NCBI GenBank assembly: GCA_003952965.2
Contig: CM025854.1
Location: 12,163,769 to 12,227,768, forward strand
Direction of reading: 5' to 3'
Source: Morella rubra
Lineage: Eukaryota > Streptophyta > Magnoliopsida > Fagales > Myricaceae
DNA: 64,000 nt
Part shown: in pieces, positions 11,408 through 24,999 of the stretch
How the letters are laid out: each line of letters starts with the position of its first letter
Numbering within the stretch: position 1 is the stretch's first letter
The notes under the pieces: model-generated
Told to the model about the DNA's origin: nothing
What the model saw: the letters and a program-made list of their open reading frames with translations, nothing else
The model's database searches: none
Translations under genes and position numbers: made by a program

Positions 11408-11738
11408 TTAATGTGTTAGAAGTCCAGAGAGGACATATCTTTTTGAACTTTGCCGAGTACATGGTTTTTCTATTATTCGCCGTATCCCGTGGGAAACTAA
11501 TGCTTTGGCAAGACGGCCCACCAAAGACCTTTAAATTGGCTGTTTTTCTATCGCAAAACTTGGTTTTCTCTTCACCATATTATGAATGGAACAAAATGCT
11601 TTGGTCTCCGCACAGTGCACGCCGTGTGCCCCGGTTTAATCCAAAAGGTGTCTCAATTGGTAGGGTTAGTGTTTGGGTGGAAAAATTTTGGCTCCACACG
11701 TTCCACGTGAAAATGACATGCTTTTGGCCCTCCACATG
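11408..11738. other. Dispersed repeat with two 108-bp monomers
   Basis: Matches 19,915-20,160 and 23,785-24,040. Monomers start near 11,470 and 11,560. The open frame at 11,389-11,817 crosses from the MITE into the hAT element and is not a gene. Confidence 0.6.
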
Positions 11739-13159
11739 TAGGGTTGTTCAACCCCGGTGTAGGTGCCGGTTTTGGCCAAAATCGGCACCTACACCGGATA
11801 AGCCGATTTTTAAATAATTGCCACCTACACCTACACCATTAAGGGCAAAAATCAGCCCTTAGCATGGCGGTTTTATCGGTGGCGGTTTCCGAGCCATTTT
11901 TTTAGCATATTACGCACTTTGCCCAACGAATTTTTTTCTTTTTCTTTTGTTCCATTAATTGCACATTAATAAAATCTAAAATAATGAAATTCAAAATCAA
12001 TAAAATTAAAGAAAGTTCATCTTAAAAGATCTTTGATTCATATAATATGAATCATATAAGTAATGGGTAATTGAATAATAACGAGAAAATAATATTCTAT
12101 TTAGCCTTCACAAACCAAATTCAAATGATAATAATTCTTTGAACAACTATTCCCGCCTGCAAAAACCTAATTCAAGTGTTAATAATTCTGGAACAATGCA
12201 GTAGTATTGGACGCCACCTGATTAGGAGAGCATTTACTATGTTTAGTGGACAACTAAGCAATATGGCTTATGTATAAATGATCTAAATTGCAACCCAATT
12301 CGTGGATTGACTTCCTTTCAATTCTATTTCCTCTTGGTTATTAGTAGAGAGTTCTATGCTAGAATCATTGAGACTCTTTGTTTTAGACCACAATTAGAAA
12401 AAAAGAGAAAAAGCACAGAAAGAAGAGATCATGTTCATTCCATCTCTACCAGTTAGAAGTTTTCAGGGGTATGCATCTCAACTCTCAAGTTGGGTAACAA
12501 TTTTCAATAGAACAACAAATTTTATTGAGCATAAAATTTTCAGGGATATGCAGTAGTTTTCATGGGTATGCATCTCAAGTAGTATTAGACACGTTGAGCA
12601 TAAACCCTAAAAACAACAAACAAATTAACAAGGGGGAAAAGTTAAGCAACATTTTCAATAGAACAACATAAAATCAACAAACCCATTAATTTTAACAACA
12701 TACCTAAATGAATCTCAATCCTTGAGAGAGATTTGGCAAAAAAGATGAGAGATTGACGCATGAAGGAGGGGAGAAAATGAAGAAGCTGTGGTCGGCGATG
12801 GGAGGCACGGCAGCGGGCAGACATGGTGGTCATCGAAAGGTTGTGCCACTGCCACCGAAGAAGGAGGGAAGGGAGAGAGAAAGGCACGGGGTGGGATGGG
12901 TAAGAAGCTTCGGGAGGGGGGATCTGAAGAAACACGAAGAAATAGGGGAGGGCCGAAGAGGGGACAAAACGATTAGTTTTGTTAAAAAAAAAATTCCGGT
13001 TTCCCTGTACTCGGGAACCCGATGCCGAGTAACCCGAAAACTAGGAACACCACTGAGTTTTTTGCAAAAGACTAAACCGGCACCGGCATCGATAAAGCTG
13101 TGAACCGGCAACCCAATGCTGGTGCCACCGAATTTTTCCGGTGGCACTGAACAGCCCTA
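11739..13159. mobile_element. Non-autonomous hAT transposon, TSD TCCACATG
   Basis: 1,421 bp with ends TAGGGTTGTTCA and TGAACAGCCCTA, inverted with one mismatch. It is flanked by a perfect 8-bp duplication TCCACATG at 11,731-11,738 and 13,160-13,167. The related sequence at 24,040-24,065 is the uninserted site. CCGGTG-rich subterminal repeats occur at both ends. The interior has only short frames (for example 12,753-13,103) with low-complexity Gly/Arg/Lys translations and no transposase motif, so it would need a transposase in trans. Confidence 0.9.
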
Positions 13160-13308
13160 TCCACATGGTCCACGCCATGTGCCATGGTTTAATCCAAAAG
13201 GTCTCTCTTTCTTTTCCTTTTTTTAATCCAAAAGGTGTCTTCACACAGACCACTGCCGTGTGCCATGGTTTAATCCAAAAGTTGTTTCAAATGGTAGGGG
13301 AGATTACA

Positions 13309-13528
13309 GGTGCGTTCAGCAATTAAAATTTTAACTCTTTAAAATTTTATTATTATTTCAAAAAAAATTTCTTCTCATTTTTTCATCGACTTTCATTAAT
13401 TTTTTCACTTTTTTACTAACTTTTTTTACTTTTTACCAACTTTTTCACTCTCTCTCCTCACTTTTTCACTAAATTCTATATTCAAAATTTTAACCACTCT
13501 AAAATTTTGGTACTCAAATACAAGCGCA
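13309..13528. mobile_element. MITE, family M1 (copy 2)
   Basis: About 220 bp. The left end is GGTGCGTTCAGCAATTAAAATTTT and the right end, reversed, is TGCGCTTGTATTTGAGTACC, sharing AAAATTTT words. Paralogous sequences at 20,165-20,175 and 24,185-24,200 read GATTACATAA without it and mark the empty site. The target duplication is not clear. It is the same family as 2,910-3,094. Confidence 0.65.
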
Positions 13529-14099
13529 TAACCTTGACCCATTAATGGACTCGAGGGTAATTGCAAATTAGGTTTTTTTTTTTGTTAAGTTTCGTTGACC
13601 AAAAAGATAATAGACCCGCTTGCAACGAAAAGTATTAATCAATAAATCCACTAACAAAAGCACTGACTTGATTAAATAAAGGACTGTCCATGCTTCATAA
13701 TTACGTGCTAAAAAAAATACCATGTTCTAAGGACCCGACGAAAGAAATGCAAACTTATTTTAAAGATACCCACGGATCGTGTGGGTGGGTCAAGAAAAAA
13801 GGATTAATTGTATCTGATCGAATGCGTGGCAAGAGGATTAACATGACTAATAAGGGTTCTATAGTTTTGTCAAATTCACATTTCAATTGGATTTTTTTTT
13901 AACATATAATTTGGTTTTCTATTTATGTCGTGGGAAATAAAAAGTTATGTTCTCAATGCGGTTCACGTCAAAACTGTCTAAAATAGTCCGTGTGATTATA
14001 TGAGTCTTTCGTGAAGAAAAAAAAAACATACAAAAGTTGAGAGTAACGAATTTTCCTCGTTGTTCAATAAAAGAATATTCTTATTATATTTCTAATATT
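13529..14099. repeat. Dispersed repeat R2
   Basis: Similar to 20,180-20,800, 24,210-24,870, 25,220-25,620, 29,040-29,390 and 63,160-63,720. It contains a 108-bp monomer near 13,890-13,980 and the recurring words GACTAATAAGGGTTCTATAG and CATTTCAATTGGATTTTTTT. The small frames within it differ between copies without codon constraint. Confidence 0.65.
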
Positions 14100-15716
14100 T
14101 CTTAGCATGAAATCTTAGTCCAATAGAATAGAGCATTATCTTCCTAATAATTTAGCTTTAAAATTTGCAACGAGAAATACAGTGAAATATTATATAAAGC
14201 ACGAAATATTTAGAGCCAATGTTGCTCATGCAGTACTCCTATTTGTTGATTGAACCTGTTAGCAAAGCTTGGAAGTCATTTAGGAAATCATAGAAAGTTT
14301 ACCCCGGAAATCCACTTTCCAAGTTGAAATGAGTGCATCGTATTATCTAAAGTCGCACGAATCACGACTTTAAGGAAAAGAAACTTGACGGCCTAATTTC
14401 CAAGTCTCCGCTCGATTGCGTCCCATTTTCAAAGCTAGGGTCTCCACCAGGACCACCATTATAACTTTTATTCTATACGTCTCAACAGTCGCAGGCATCA
14501 TATAATATAACTGTCAAGAAATGCAGTGACAGAACGGCTCCTTCTCTGTCGTTGGATTGCTGATGGAGAGTAGTGGAGTCAAGACGTCGTTTAAAGGGAG
14601 ATCCGTACAATAAATAATTACATGCTCAACAAATAGCATGTTCTATGGACCCGACAAAAGAAAAGCATGTCTCAGCGCATTTTCTACTTCTTTCCTCTTT
14701 CTTTTTCTTCTTTTGTCTGTGTTTGCGTGTCAAATCCCTGTTTCGTCTTTCAGAGTGTCTTATAAGTAGTAAATAATTATGTAAAAAATTATCTTGCTCC
14801 GTTAGAATAACCAGTTTAATTGAAAAAGCTTAATTAAGTCGTTAGTCCTTGTGGGTTAATTTTTTTTTTCCAATTTGGTGCTTCAGCTTAACAGTAACAC
14901 GTTTTTCGTTAATAAAATATACATATATGTCTTATTTGTGGTCCATGTTTGGATTGAAGGATTTTATTTCGACAAGTAGTTAACTCCAAAGACTCGTAAA
15001 GAAAGAATTAAATTAAATGACAAAATTGAAAGAAAAAAAAAAGTTAAACTATATAGACTAATAGATTAATTAAGCCTAATTAAAAAAACAACTAGCGAGT
15101 AAAATGAAGTTTTACGGTCTTGTCTTGATTAATTAACTTTTTGTCTTGATAAACTTTTGATTGATAATTTTTTGGAAATTAAAATGTGGAGAGCAATGAT
15201 TGAGAATATTAATATAGACAAATCAACATGCAAAATAATTAAGGCCTGCAAAGGCACGAAATATTTAGAGCCGCTGTTGCTTATGCAGTCCTGTTTGATG
15301 CTTGAACCAGCTGTTAGCAAAACCGGAAGTCATTTGGGAAATCTTGGAAAGTTTGCTCTGCAAATCCACTTTCCAACTTGAAATGAGTGGATGAATCTTG
15401 GCTTTAAGGAAAATAAGCTTTATGGCCAATTAGGATGAATCACTTGTAGACTTAGAAAAAAAAAGGGATGAATCACTTGTAGAATTTCGAAATATCATGA
15501 GGATGGTGTCCAGCTGACGAGTCATGTCACTGTGCAAATGGGCCATCTTGGAAAATATCTTTTGGCTCTTTTTAAATTTGAAAGACTCTTATATTCTCTT
15601 GAACATTTAAATAAAAAATTTATCTAATAATATTGGATAGAAAATTACAACTCAAATTAAACTTAAATTTGACATAAAATTTTACTAACATTAAAAATAC
15701 TAACAAACACAACTGG

Positions 15717-15800
15717 CATTTCTTTGCATAACCTGTTGGTAAATCCAGTATCAAACTACAAGACAATCCCATAACACAATGTTTTTTGTGACTACAAATC
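15717..15800 (-). pseudogene. PRMT3 exon fragment, copy 2
   Basis: Minus-strand GIVL-stop-FDTGFTN: the conserved Trp codon TGG is now TAG. An identical lesion occurs in the partner at 27,117-27,200, so the nonsense change predates the D1 duplication. Confidence 0.65.
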
Positions 15801-16275
15801 TATTGATACTGGATCTTGGCAAGACAAAGAGTACTCAAATCCCCTTAATGACAATTATTTAAGTGACTATTATTTGGGCAACAAAGGTTCTTCCTTAAAT
15901 CTTACCAATAATCCCTAAATCAGATCACGGAATTTTTTATAACCTTTGAGTATTTATGACCTCACATTCTTCACTAGTGAAATTTTAGAGCTTCATGTTT
16001 TTGTTTTCTCTATGTGCTTACAATTGCTTAATTTCCAGAGGTTTGTATAACATAGAGTTACGAAAAAGGAAATCTTAAATATCAAATTGATTAGGGAGGA
16101 ATAGTCCATGGAATCCCATGTAAATTCCTGGACAAAAGGGAAGACAAGCCAGCCAGCAAAGGTACAGACTCACATGAATGTATGTGCCAAAAGTTAAGAG
16201 AAGACATTTGCTTTTTGTAGTTTTTCCGAGTACTTGAAGGTTTTCTATTCCACTTAGAAAAAAAAACAGAAGGTT

Positions 16276-16790
16276 TTCTACTCGCCGTATCCTGTGAGAA
16301 ATCAGATACTCTAGAGTCTGGTCTCAACACAGTCTACCACGACTTTTGAATTGATTGTTTTTTCTAACGTATAACTTGATTTTCTATTTGTCGTATCCCG
16401 TGGGAAATCAGATGCTCTGGAGTCTGGTCTCAACGTGGTCCACCAATGACCTTTCAATTGGTTTTTTTTCTAACATATAACTTGGTTTTCTATTTGCCGT
16501 ATCCTGTGGGAAATCAGATGCTCTGGAGTCTAGTCTCAACGCGGTCCACCAACGACCTTTCAATTGGTTTTCTTTTCTAAGGTATAACTTGGTTTGCTAT
16601 TCGCCGTATCCCGTAAGAAATCAGATGCTCTAGAGTCTGATTTCAACGCGGTCCACCAATGACCTTTCAATTGGTTTTTTTTCTAACGTATAACTTGGTT
16701 TTCTCTTTGCCGTATTCCAAAAGAAACAAAATGTTCTGATCTCCACACGGTCCACACTGTGTGCCACGGTTTAATCCAAAAGGTGTCTCA
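16276..16790. repeat. Tandem array of ~108-bp monomer, about five units
   Basis: Units recur every ~104-111 bp and are marked by GCCGTATCC (near 16,283, 16,389, 16,498, 16,602 and 16,709), then AAATCAGATGCTCTGGAGTC, a GCGGTCCACCAA word and CTAACGTATAACTTGGTTTT. The last unit is divergent. A parallel array lies at 27,676-28,190, and single or paired monomers are scattered through the window. Confidence 0.8.
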
Positions 16791-17989
16791 AATGGTAGGG
16801 TAGATTACACCTTGGCCCATTAATAGACTTAAGGGTAATTCCAAATTACGGGTTTTTGTTTTTTGTTTTTGTGTTCTTCTTGTAAGTTTTGCTGACCAGA
16901 AAGATGATAGACCCTCTTGCACGTTGCAGCCATCGTTCAAAAAATCTTCTCCATTTCCTTTGTCTTTTCTCATGAAACCTTGGCCAATGGAAATGAGGAT
17001 AATTTCCAAATAGTAAAAAAAAAATGAATTACCAAGAAATTCAAGTGGATTCTGTTTCTACATTGCTCATTGGTTGATTATTAACCAAGAGAGCCCACTT
17101 GTAACCACCTAATTATGGACAAGGACAAGTACTAACCATATTTGTGTTTGACTTCAAAAGGACTAGTTTTTTGAAATCATTATAAGTTCCACTTCTACCA
17201 ATAAACATCTAATGTGGGATTTAACCTTATACTATTCCGTTGTCATTATTTCTATTCCCCCACTCCATGTGACACTGTGTCACACCAGTTGCCAAGTTGG
17301 CCCTGTTAATATTACATTCCAAATTTACATTCTTTTCATTTTTTCCTAAGTTTTTCTAACCAAAAATATAATAGTTGGTTGATCCAAAACATAATAGACC
17401 CTCTTAGCACGTTCACAAATCTTCTCCATCACCTTTTTCTTTTGTGTATGTTTGTATGTATGAGTACTTGATCAAAAAAGCATTTTTCATTACTAATAAA
17501 TAAGTTTGTAAATTTTAGTGAAATTAGGTCCCATATTTATGGGCAAATATTCAAATGACTCCCAGTAAGTTTTATCGTTATATCTTTCCAATTTGATCAA
17601 TCTATGCCTACAGTCAAATACATCCATTATCCTAAGGACCCGACAAAAGAAATGCAAACTTATTTTAAAGATGCCCATGGACCGTGTCGGTGGGTCAAGA
17701 AAGACAACTAATAAGGGTTCTATAGTTTTGTCTAATTCACATTTCAATTGGATTTTCTTTTAAACATATAATTTCGTTTTCTGTTTATATCGTGGGAAAC
17801 AAAAAGTTACGTTCTCAATGCAATTCTGTAACGAATTTCCCTCGTTGCTCAATAAAAGAATATTATTATTATATTTCCTAATATCTCTAAGCATGAAATC
17901 TTCCGAATAATTTTGCTTTAAAATTTGCAACGAGAAATACAGTACTGAAATATATAAAGCACGAAATATTTAGAGCATTCCTAACAGGT

Positions 17990-20810
17990 ATTTCCTCTAG
18001 CCAGCTATTTTCTAACCTTTATTTATATATATATATCACAACTAGCAGTGCTTTACATAGAAAAATGCTAGAGGGCCAGCAACAAATTTATGGGTCACTA
18101 GGTCCACTTAATGAAGAGCTGTAAAGCCCTTATCAAATCCTCGCTGAGGCCCACCTGGGCATAAAATCCCAACCAGACAAAGCGGCCTATGCAAGCATAG
18201 AGGCAATCCGGAGGCACATATCAAGCGGCCCAAAACAAGATCCAACAATCGAACTTGTAATCTCTTGTGTTGTTTCCTATGGCAGTCATGAACTGCATTC
18301 CTCTTAGATCAAGTTTAGTGTCCAAGTCTCTTGATTAATGAATTCTTTCTCTAATTATAAATTTCTGATTGGACGTATTATCAACATGGTCCACAAACAA
18401 TATTTCAATTGGCTGTATTTTTTTTCTAACGTATAATTTGATTTTCTATGCGTCATACTCCGTGGGAAACAAGATGCTCTGGTCTCATCACGGTCCAGGT
18501 CGTGTGTTCAAGTGCGTCTTAATGATTAGTCCATTGATAGGCTTCAATATAATTCCAAGTTTACGTCCTTTTTTTTTGTGTTTTTTCCTTCTAAGTTTTG
18601 CTAAACAGAAAGATAATAGACCCTCTTGCACGTTGCAATCATGGTTTCAAAAATCTTCTTCAATTTTATTAAGTAATGATCAATTGTCCAAGTCTCTTGA
18701 TTGATGAACTTTGTCTTTAATAAACAGTTGATTGAACATAGTGTAGCGCAAAGCATCATGCATTAATATAAAGGCGTACATATTCTAGAAGACAATCGAA
18801 CAATACCTTAAGAAATGCAGAGCTCAACAATGAATTGTAAAAGCCATTGAGATACACTCTTGGCAATATCAGATTTTCCCGTGGATAAAAAAGTTGACGA
18901 ATATAATACAATTACTAAGCTAGTAGGAGGAGGGTTACTGAACCTTCACTCAAGTAGTAACTTTGCCCGAGGGGTGGGGAAGCTCCGGGAATCAATTACC
19001 CCATACCCAAGGATTTTCCTGACAATTGCCTTGGAAAAAAACAGCTATTCGGAAGAATATAAAAATTAAAAAAGAATAAATTGATGATTACAACACTAAT
19101 CAAGCCGAGATAGAGCTTGCCGATTCCACGGGCTTCCTCAGCTTTTGATCCATTAGAAATGTTTTTTTTAGGACTCCAAATTGTTTGATACTAGATCTTG
19201 GCAAGATATCATCGTCTTTTTTAAACACTATTCAACCTTATCTTCGTATCTTTTAAACACTCTATAACCTTATCTACTTAAAGAGACTCTTATTATCCTC
19301 TTGATCACATAAACAAACTTATCCAATAATATTGGATAGAAAATTACAACTCAAATTAAACTAAAATTTGACTAAAAATTTTGCCAACATTCAAAACACG
19401 AACAAACACATAAACTGTCATTTCTTTGCAGAACCTGTTGGTAAATCTATATCAAACCACGAGACAAGCCCATAACACCATGTTTTCTTGGGACTCCAAA
19501 TCTTTTGACAGTAGATCTTGGCAAGACAGAAAGTACTCAAATCTCATTAATGAAAATTATTTAAGCCACGAATATTTGGGACAACAAAGGTTCTTCCTTA
19601 AATCTTACCAATAATCCTAACATGAGATCACCAAATTTTTTATAACCTTTGAGTATTTATGACCTCATATTCTTTCACTAATAAAATTTTAGAGCTTCAT
19701 GTTTTTGTTTTCTCTCTGAGTTTCTTCGCTGGCAGATTCATATCAATAGCTTTCTAGAGGTTTGTATAACAGAGAGTTAGGAAAAAAGAAATCTTAAATA
19801 TCAAATTGATTAGGGAGGAATTGTCTATGGAATCCTGGAAATTCCAACTTTCAGGACAAAAGGGAAGACAAGCTAGACAACAGAGGTACGTACTCGCGTG
19901 AATTTATGTGCCAGAAGTCCAGAGAGGACATATCTTTTTGAACTTTGCCGAGTACGTCGTTTTTCTATTATTCATCGTATCGCGTGGGAAACCAGATGCT
20001 CTAGCAAGACGGCCCACCAACAGCCTTTAAATTGGTTGTTTTTCTAACGTATAACTTGATTTTCTATTTGCCGCATTACGAATGAAACAAAATGCTTTGG
20101 TCTCCGCATAGTCCACGCCGTGTGCCACGGTTTAATCCAAAAGGTGTCTCAAATGGTAGGGGAGATTACATAAGCTCGGCCCATTAATGGACTTGGGGGT
20201 AATTCCAAATTACGTTCTTTTTTTTTTTTGTTCTTCTTGTAAGTTTTGTTGACCAAAAAGATAATAGACCCTCTTGCAACGAAAACTATTCATCAATAAT
20301 TCCACAAACAAAAGCACTGACTTGATTACATAAAGGACTGTCCACGCTTCATAATTACGTGCTAAAAAAATACAATGTCCTCATTAGGACCGGACAAAAG
20401 AAATGCAAACTTATTTTAAAGATACCCATGGACCGTGTCGGTGGGTCAAGAAAGATAACTAATAAGGGTTCTATAGTTTCGTCGAATTCACATTTCTATT
20501 ATATTTTTTTAACATATAATTTGGTTTTATATTTATATAATGGGAAATAAAAAGTTATGTTCTCAACGCTGTTCACAATAAAGGCGTCTAAAATGATCAG
20601 TATGATTATATGAGAATCTTACGTAGAGAAAAATAAATACATACAAAAATTGAGTGTAACGAATTTTATTTGTTGCTCACTAAAAGAATATTCTCATTAT
20701 ATTTACTAATATTTATAAGCATGAAATCTTAGTCCAATAGAATAGAGCATAATCTTCCTAATAATTTTGCTTTATAATTTGCAACGAGAAATACAGTGAA
20801 TGCAAAATAA
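17990..20810. repeat. Tandem unit T1 (head-to-tail with 20,930-24,990)
   Basis: About 2.8 kb made of R1 (18,000-18,690), an RLK/PRMT3 3' flank (18,690-19,200), a PRMT3 exon fragment (19,419-19,502), two 108-bp monomers (19,965-20,130) and R2 (20,180-20,800). The next unit has the same order. No gene is seen. Confidence 0.75.
19419..19502 (-). pseudogene. PRMT3 exon fragment, copy 3
   Basis: Minus-strand match to the GVVLWFDTGF segment, read as GLVSWFDI and then frameshifted by a small deletion. It occupies the same place in unit T1 as copy 4 does in T2. Confidence 0.6.
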
Positions 20811-22375
20811 AGGCCTATAGACGTTCGAGAAGACAATAAGTTGAGCAGTGCAGAGCTCAACCTGCCTTTTTTCCGGAAAAACAATCTTATGGTATAGATA
20901 AATCTTATATCCTTTCTCTTTTTCTTCTAGCCAGCTATTTTCTTATCTTTGTATATATATCACAACTAGCAGTGCTTTACATAGAAAAATGCTAGAGGGC
21001 CAGCAACAAACTTATGAGTCACGAGGCCCAACTAATGAAGAGCTATAAAGCCCTTAGCAAATCCTCGCTGAGGCCCACCTGGGAATAAAAGCCCAACCAG
21101 ACAAAGGGGCCTATGCAAGCATAGAGGCAATCCAAAGGCACATATAAAGCGGCCCAAAACAGGATCAAACAATCGAACTTGTAATCTCTTGTGCTGTTTC
21201 CTGTGGCAGTCATGAACTGCATTGCTCTTAGATCAAGTTTAGTGTCCAAGTCTCCTGATTAATGAATTCTTTCTCTAATTATAAATTGTTGATTGGACGT
21301 TTTATCAACACGGTCCACAAACAACATTTCAATTGGCTGTGTTCTTATTCTAACGTATAATTTGATTTTTCTATGCGTGTATCCCATGGGAAACAAAATG
21401 CTTTGGTCTCATCACAGTTTAGGTCGTGTGTCCAGGTGTGCCTTAGTGATTAGTCCATGGATAGGCTTTAATATAATTCCAAATTTACATTCTTTTTCTT
21501 TTTTCCTTCTAAGTTTAGCTAAACAGAAAGATAATAAACTCTCTTGCACGTTGCAATCCTGGTTTCAAAACTCTTCTTCAATTTTATTAAGTAATGAACA
21601 ATTGTGTGAACTTTATAGTTTCTCTTTCTGTCTTATTTAACAGTCATGTACTTTGTTCCTCTTAGATCAAAGTGTCGAAGTCTCTTGATTAATGAACTTT
21701 GTCTTTAATAAACAGTTGATTGAACATAGTGTAGCGCAAAGCATCATGCAATATAAAGGCCTATAGATTCTAGAAGACAATCGAACAGTACCTTAAGAAA
21801 TGCAGAGCTCAACAATGAATTGTAAAAGCCATTGAGATACACTCTTGGCAATATCAGATTTTCCCATAGATAAAAAAGTTGACGAATATAATACAATTAC
21901 TAAGCTAGTAGGAGGATTACTGAACCTTCACTCAAGTAGTAACTTTGCCCGAGGGGAGGGGAAGCTCCGGGAATCAATTACCCCGTACCCAAGGATTTTC
22001 CTGACAACTGCCTCGGAAAAAACAGCTATTCGGAAGAATATAAAAATTAAACAAGAATAAATTGATGATTACAACACTAATCCACATAGGGTGCCGAGAT
22101 AGAACTTGCCGATTCCACGGGCTTCCTCAGCTTTTGATCCATTAGAAATGTTTTTTGGGACTCCAAATCTTTGATACTAGATCTTGGCAAGATATCTTCA
22201 TCTCTTTTAAACGCTCTACAACTTTATCTGATTGAAGAGATTCTTATTAGCCTCTTGATCACTTAAACAAAAAAACTTATCCAATAATATTAGATAGAAA
22301 ATTACAACTCAAATAAACTTAAATTTGTCTAGAAATTTTGTCAACATTCAAAACACTAACAAACACATAAACTGT

Positions 22376-22460
22376 CATTTCTTTGCAGAACCTGCTGGTA
22401 AGTCCAGTATCAAACCACAAGACAACCCCATAACACCATGTTTTTTTGGGACTCCAAATC
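22376..22460 (-). pseudogene. PRMT3 exon fragment, copy 4 (best preserved)
   Basis: Minus strand reads GVVLWFDTGLTSRFC in one open frame, with only Phe to Leu in the conserved segment. The flanking exons are missing. Confidence 0.7.
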
Positions 22461-22543
22461 TTTTGATACTAGATCTTGGCAAGACAGGAAGTACTCAAAT
22501 TTCATTAATGAAAAGTATTTAAGCCATGATTAGTTGGGACATC

Positions 22544-23712
22544 TGTTAGTTCCTAAGGTTAGAATGTTGGCTTTATTCTGTGACATATTTGTTGTAAAGA
22601 AACGGTGTCTTGGATGCAGTTGATTAAGTAAATATGCTTCAGTTGAAAGGATTTAGAAGTGAAGAAATATGGAAGTTATAAAGTTGTTAAAGTGGTTAAG
22701 TGCTGTTGGGCTAGCTTGAGGCGAGCTTAAGGAAATCACGTTGTAATTTGGAGCTAGCTTGAGGCTCAAGCCCAAACGCAAAAAATAATAAGTGACGTAT
22801 CGCGTTTGATTACCAGTCATTTAAAAGGCACTTTTAGTTTGCTGGACAGTAAAACTTTGACGAAAATAGAGCAGAAACAGATCTGAAACAAACGAAAGCT
22901 TCTTGAGAGAGATTTGTGAAGATTTGAGAAGATTGTTCTTGTAGACTTGAAGAATCAAGATTTTCATTGTCTTCCATCATGTGCTGTTGAAGAAATCAAT
23001 CACCACCAACAAAACCCCACTATGGCAGTGAGTAAACATCGGAGTTCCGGTGTTTGTTGATTGGAGTTCCAATCGTAGTGAAGCAAGTTTGCTTTGATCA
23101 AGATTTGTTGAAGTGAGAGAGAGATTCAAAGGTTTTGATTCTACCGCTTGGTGCAGGTTCGAACGGATCGTTCGAATTGCTTCTTTCGGGGTTTGTTTGT
23201 AGTGTTTTGTGGTAAACAAAGTCACCGACTGTAAGTATTTATCTCATTTAGTGGATTGGTTAACCGACGGAGTGCTCGGAGTGGTTTTTCCCTTTTTTGA
23301 AGGAGTTCTTTCAAAGGGTTTTCCACTTCGTAAACAATCTCTTGTGTTTGTGTGATTGTTTGTTTCAATTCCTTTTATATTTGCTTGTTAATTGATTAAC
23401 AATATATAATTTCGAATCTTGGTATGTTGGTTGTGAATCTTGGTTCAAAAGATTAGATCAAGGATTTTTTGCTACACCTAGTGTTTGTGATATTGTCTAA
23501 GTGATCTTAGAATTGTTTAAATTGATAAACATATTGAATTTCTGTCATTTATAGGGTTGTGTGATATTTTCCAGATCTGGACAATTCAATAAAATTTCCT
23601 TGTGCTAAGATTTGTGTAAAGTTTTCCACATTTAGGGTGAAATAGGTTGTGCTGAAATTTTTAACTTACTATTCACCCCCTCTAGATAAATTTAGGGTCT
23701 AAATCGTGTCCC
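22544..23712. mobile_element. Sirevirus-like solo LTR, TSD ACATC
   Basis: 1,169 bp starting TGTTAGTTCC. Near its end it carries the words TTCACCCCCTCTAG and AGGGTCTAAA, which the other Sirevirus LTRs in the window also have there. ACATC flanks it at 22,539-22,543 and 23,713-23,717. The paralogous site at 19,580-19,590 and 15,880 reads through. The right end lacks the usual CA, so the exact terminus may be off by a few bases. No internal region or second LTR is present. Confidence 0.75.
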
Positions 23713-24999
23713 ACATCAACGAAGGTTCTTCCTCAAATCTTACCAATAATCCTAACATGAGATCACCGAATTTTGTGTAGCCTTTGAGTATTTGCCGTAT
23801 ACAATGGAAACCAGATGCTCTGGCAAGATGGCCCACCAACAACCTTTAAATTGGCTGTTTTTCTGAAGTATAACTTGGTTTTCTCTTCGCCGTATATATT
23901 ACGATTGGAACAAAAGGGTCTGGTCTCTGCACAGTCCACGCCGTGTGCCACGGTTTAATCCAAAAGGTGTCTCAAATGGCAGGGTAAGTGTTTGGGTGCC
24001 AAAATTTTGGCTCCACACGTTCCACATGAAAATGACATGCTCTTGCCTCCACACGGTCCACGCCATGTGCCACGGTTTAATCCAAAAGGTCTCTCTTTCT
24101 TTTCTTTTTTTAATCCAAAAGGTGTCTCTACACAGTCCACTGCCGTGTGCCACGGCTTAATCCAAAATGTGTCTCAAATGTTGGGGAGATTACATAACCT
24201 TGCCAATTAATGGACTTGAGGGTAATTCCAAATTACGTTCTTCTTGTAAGTTTTGTTGACCCAAAAATATAATAGACCCGCTTGCAACGAAAACTATTCA
24301 TCAATAAATCCACTAACAAAAGCACTGACTTGATTAAATAAAGGACTGTCCATGCTTCATAATTACGTGCTAAAAAAAATACCATGTTCTAAGGACCGAC
24401 GAAAGAAATGCAAACTTATTTTAAAGATACCCATGAATTGTGTGGGTGGGTCAAGAAAAAAGGATTGATTGTATCTAACTCGATTGCGTGACAAGAGGAT
24501 TAAGACGACTAATAAGGGTTCTATAGTTTTGTCGAATTCACATTTCAATTGGATTTTTTTTTTAACATATAATTTGGTTTTCTATTTATGTCGTGGAAAA
24601 CAAAAAGTTATGTTCTCGACGCGATTCACGTCAAAAGAGTCTAAAATGGTTCGTATGATTATATGAGAATCTTTCATGAAGAAAAAAAAAATACAAACAA
24701 AAGTTGAGTGTAACGAATTTTTCTCGTTGTTCAATAAAAGAATATTCTTATTATATTTACTAATATTTTTCAGCATGAAATCTTAGTCCAATAGAATAGA
24801 GCATACTTGTTCCTAATAATTTAGCTTTAAAATTTGCAACAAGAAATACAATGAAATATTATATAAAGCACGAAATATTTAGAGCCGCTGTTGCTTATGC
24901 AGTCCTATTTGACGCTTGAACTTATTAACAAAGCTGGAAGTCATTTGGAAAATCTTGGAAAGTTTGTTCTGGAAATCCACTTTCCAAGTTGAAATGTAG

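Larger units (their letters stand above)
14100..17960. repeat. Segmental duplication D1, copy 1 (partner 25,500-29,370)
   Basis: About 3.9 kb, matching a segment about 11.4 kb downstream in the same orientation with high identity over its whole length. No gene is seen. It contains a PRMT3 exon fragment (15,717-15,800), a 108-bp tandem array (16,276-16,790) and R2-type repeat at both ends. Small frames at 15,129-15,381 and 17,493-17,747 are shared by both copies but resemble no protein. Confidence 0.85.
20930..24990. repeat. Tandem unit T2, with a solo LTR inserted
   Basis: Same order of pieces as T1: R1 (20,940-21,620), RLK/PRMT3 3' flank (21,640-22,150), PRMT3 exon fragment (22,376-22,460), monomers (23,785-23,960) and R2 (24,210-24,870). 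After removing the LTR at 22,544-23,712 its length is close to that of T1, which supports a head-to-tail duplication before the LTR arrived. Confidence 0.75.

Noticed and set aside
12642-13147. Frames inside the hAT element, considered as transposase
   Set aside because: Short, Gly/Arg-rich, open on both strands, without hAT dimerisation or catalytic motifs.
15129-15381. Frames on both strands shared by the two D1 copies
   Set aside because: Shared through duplication; no recognisable protein.
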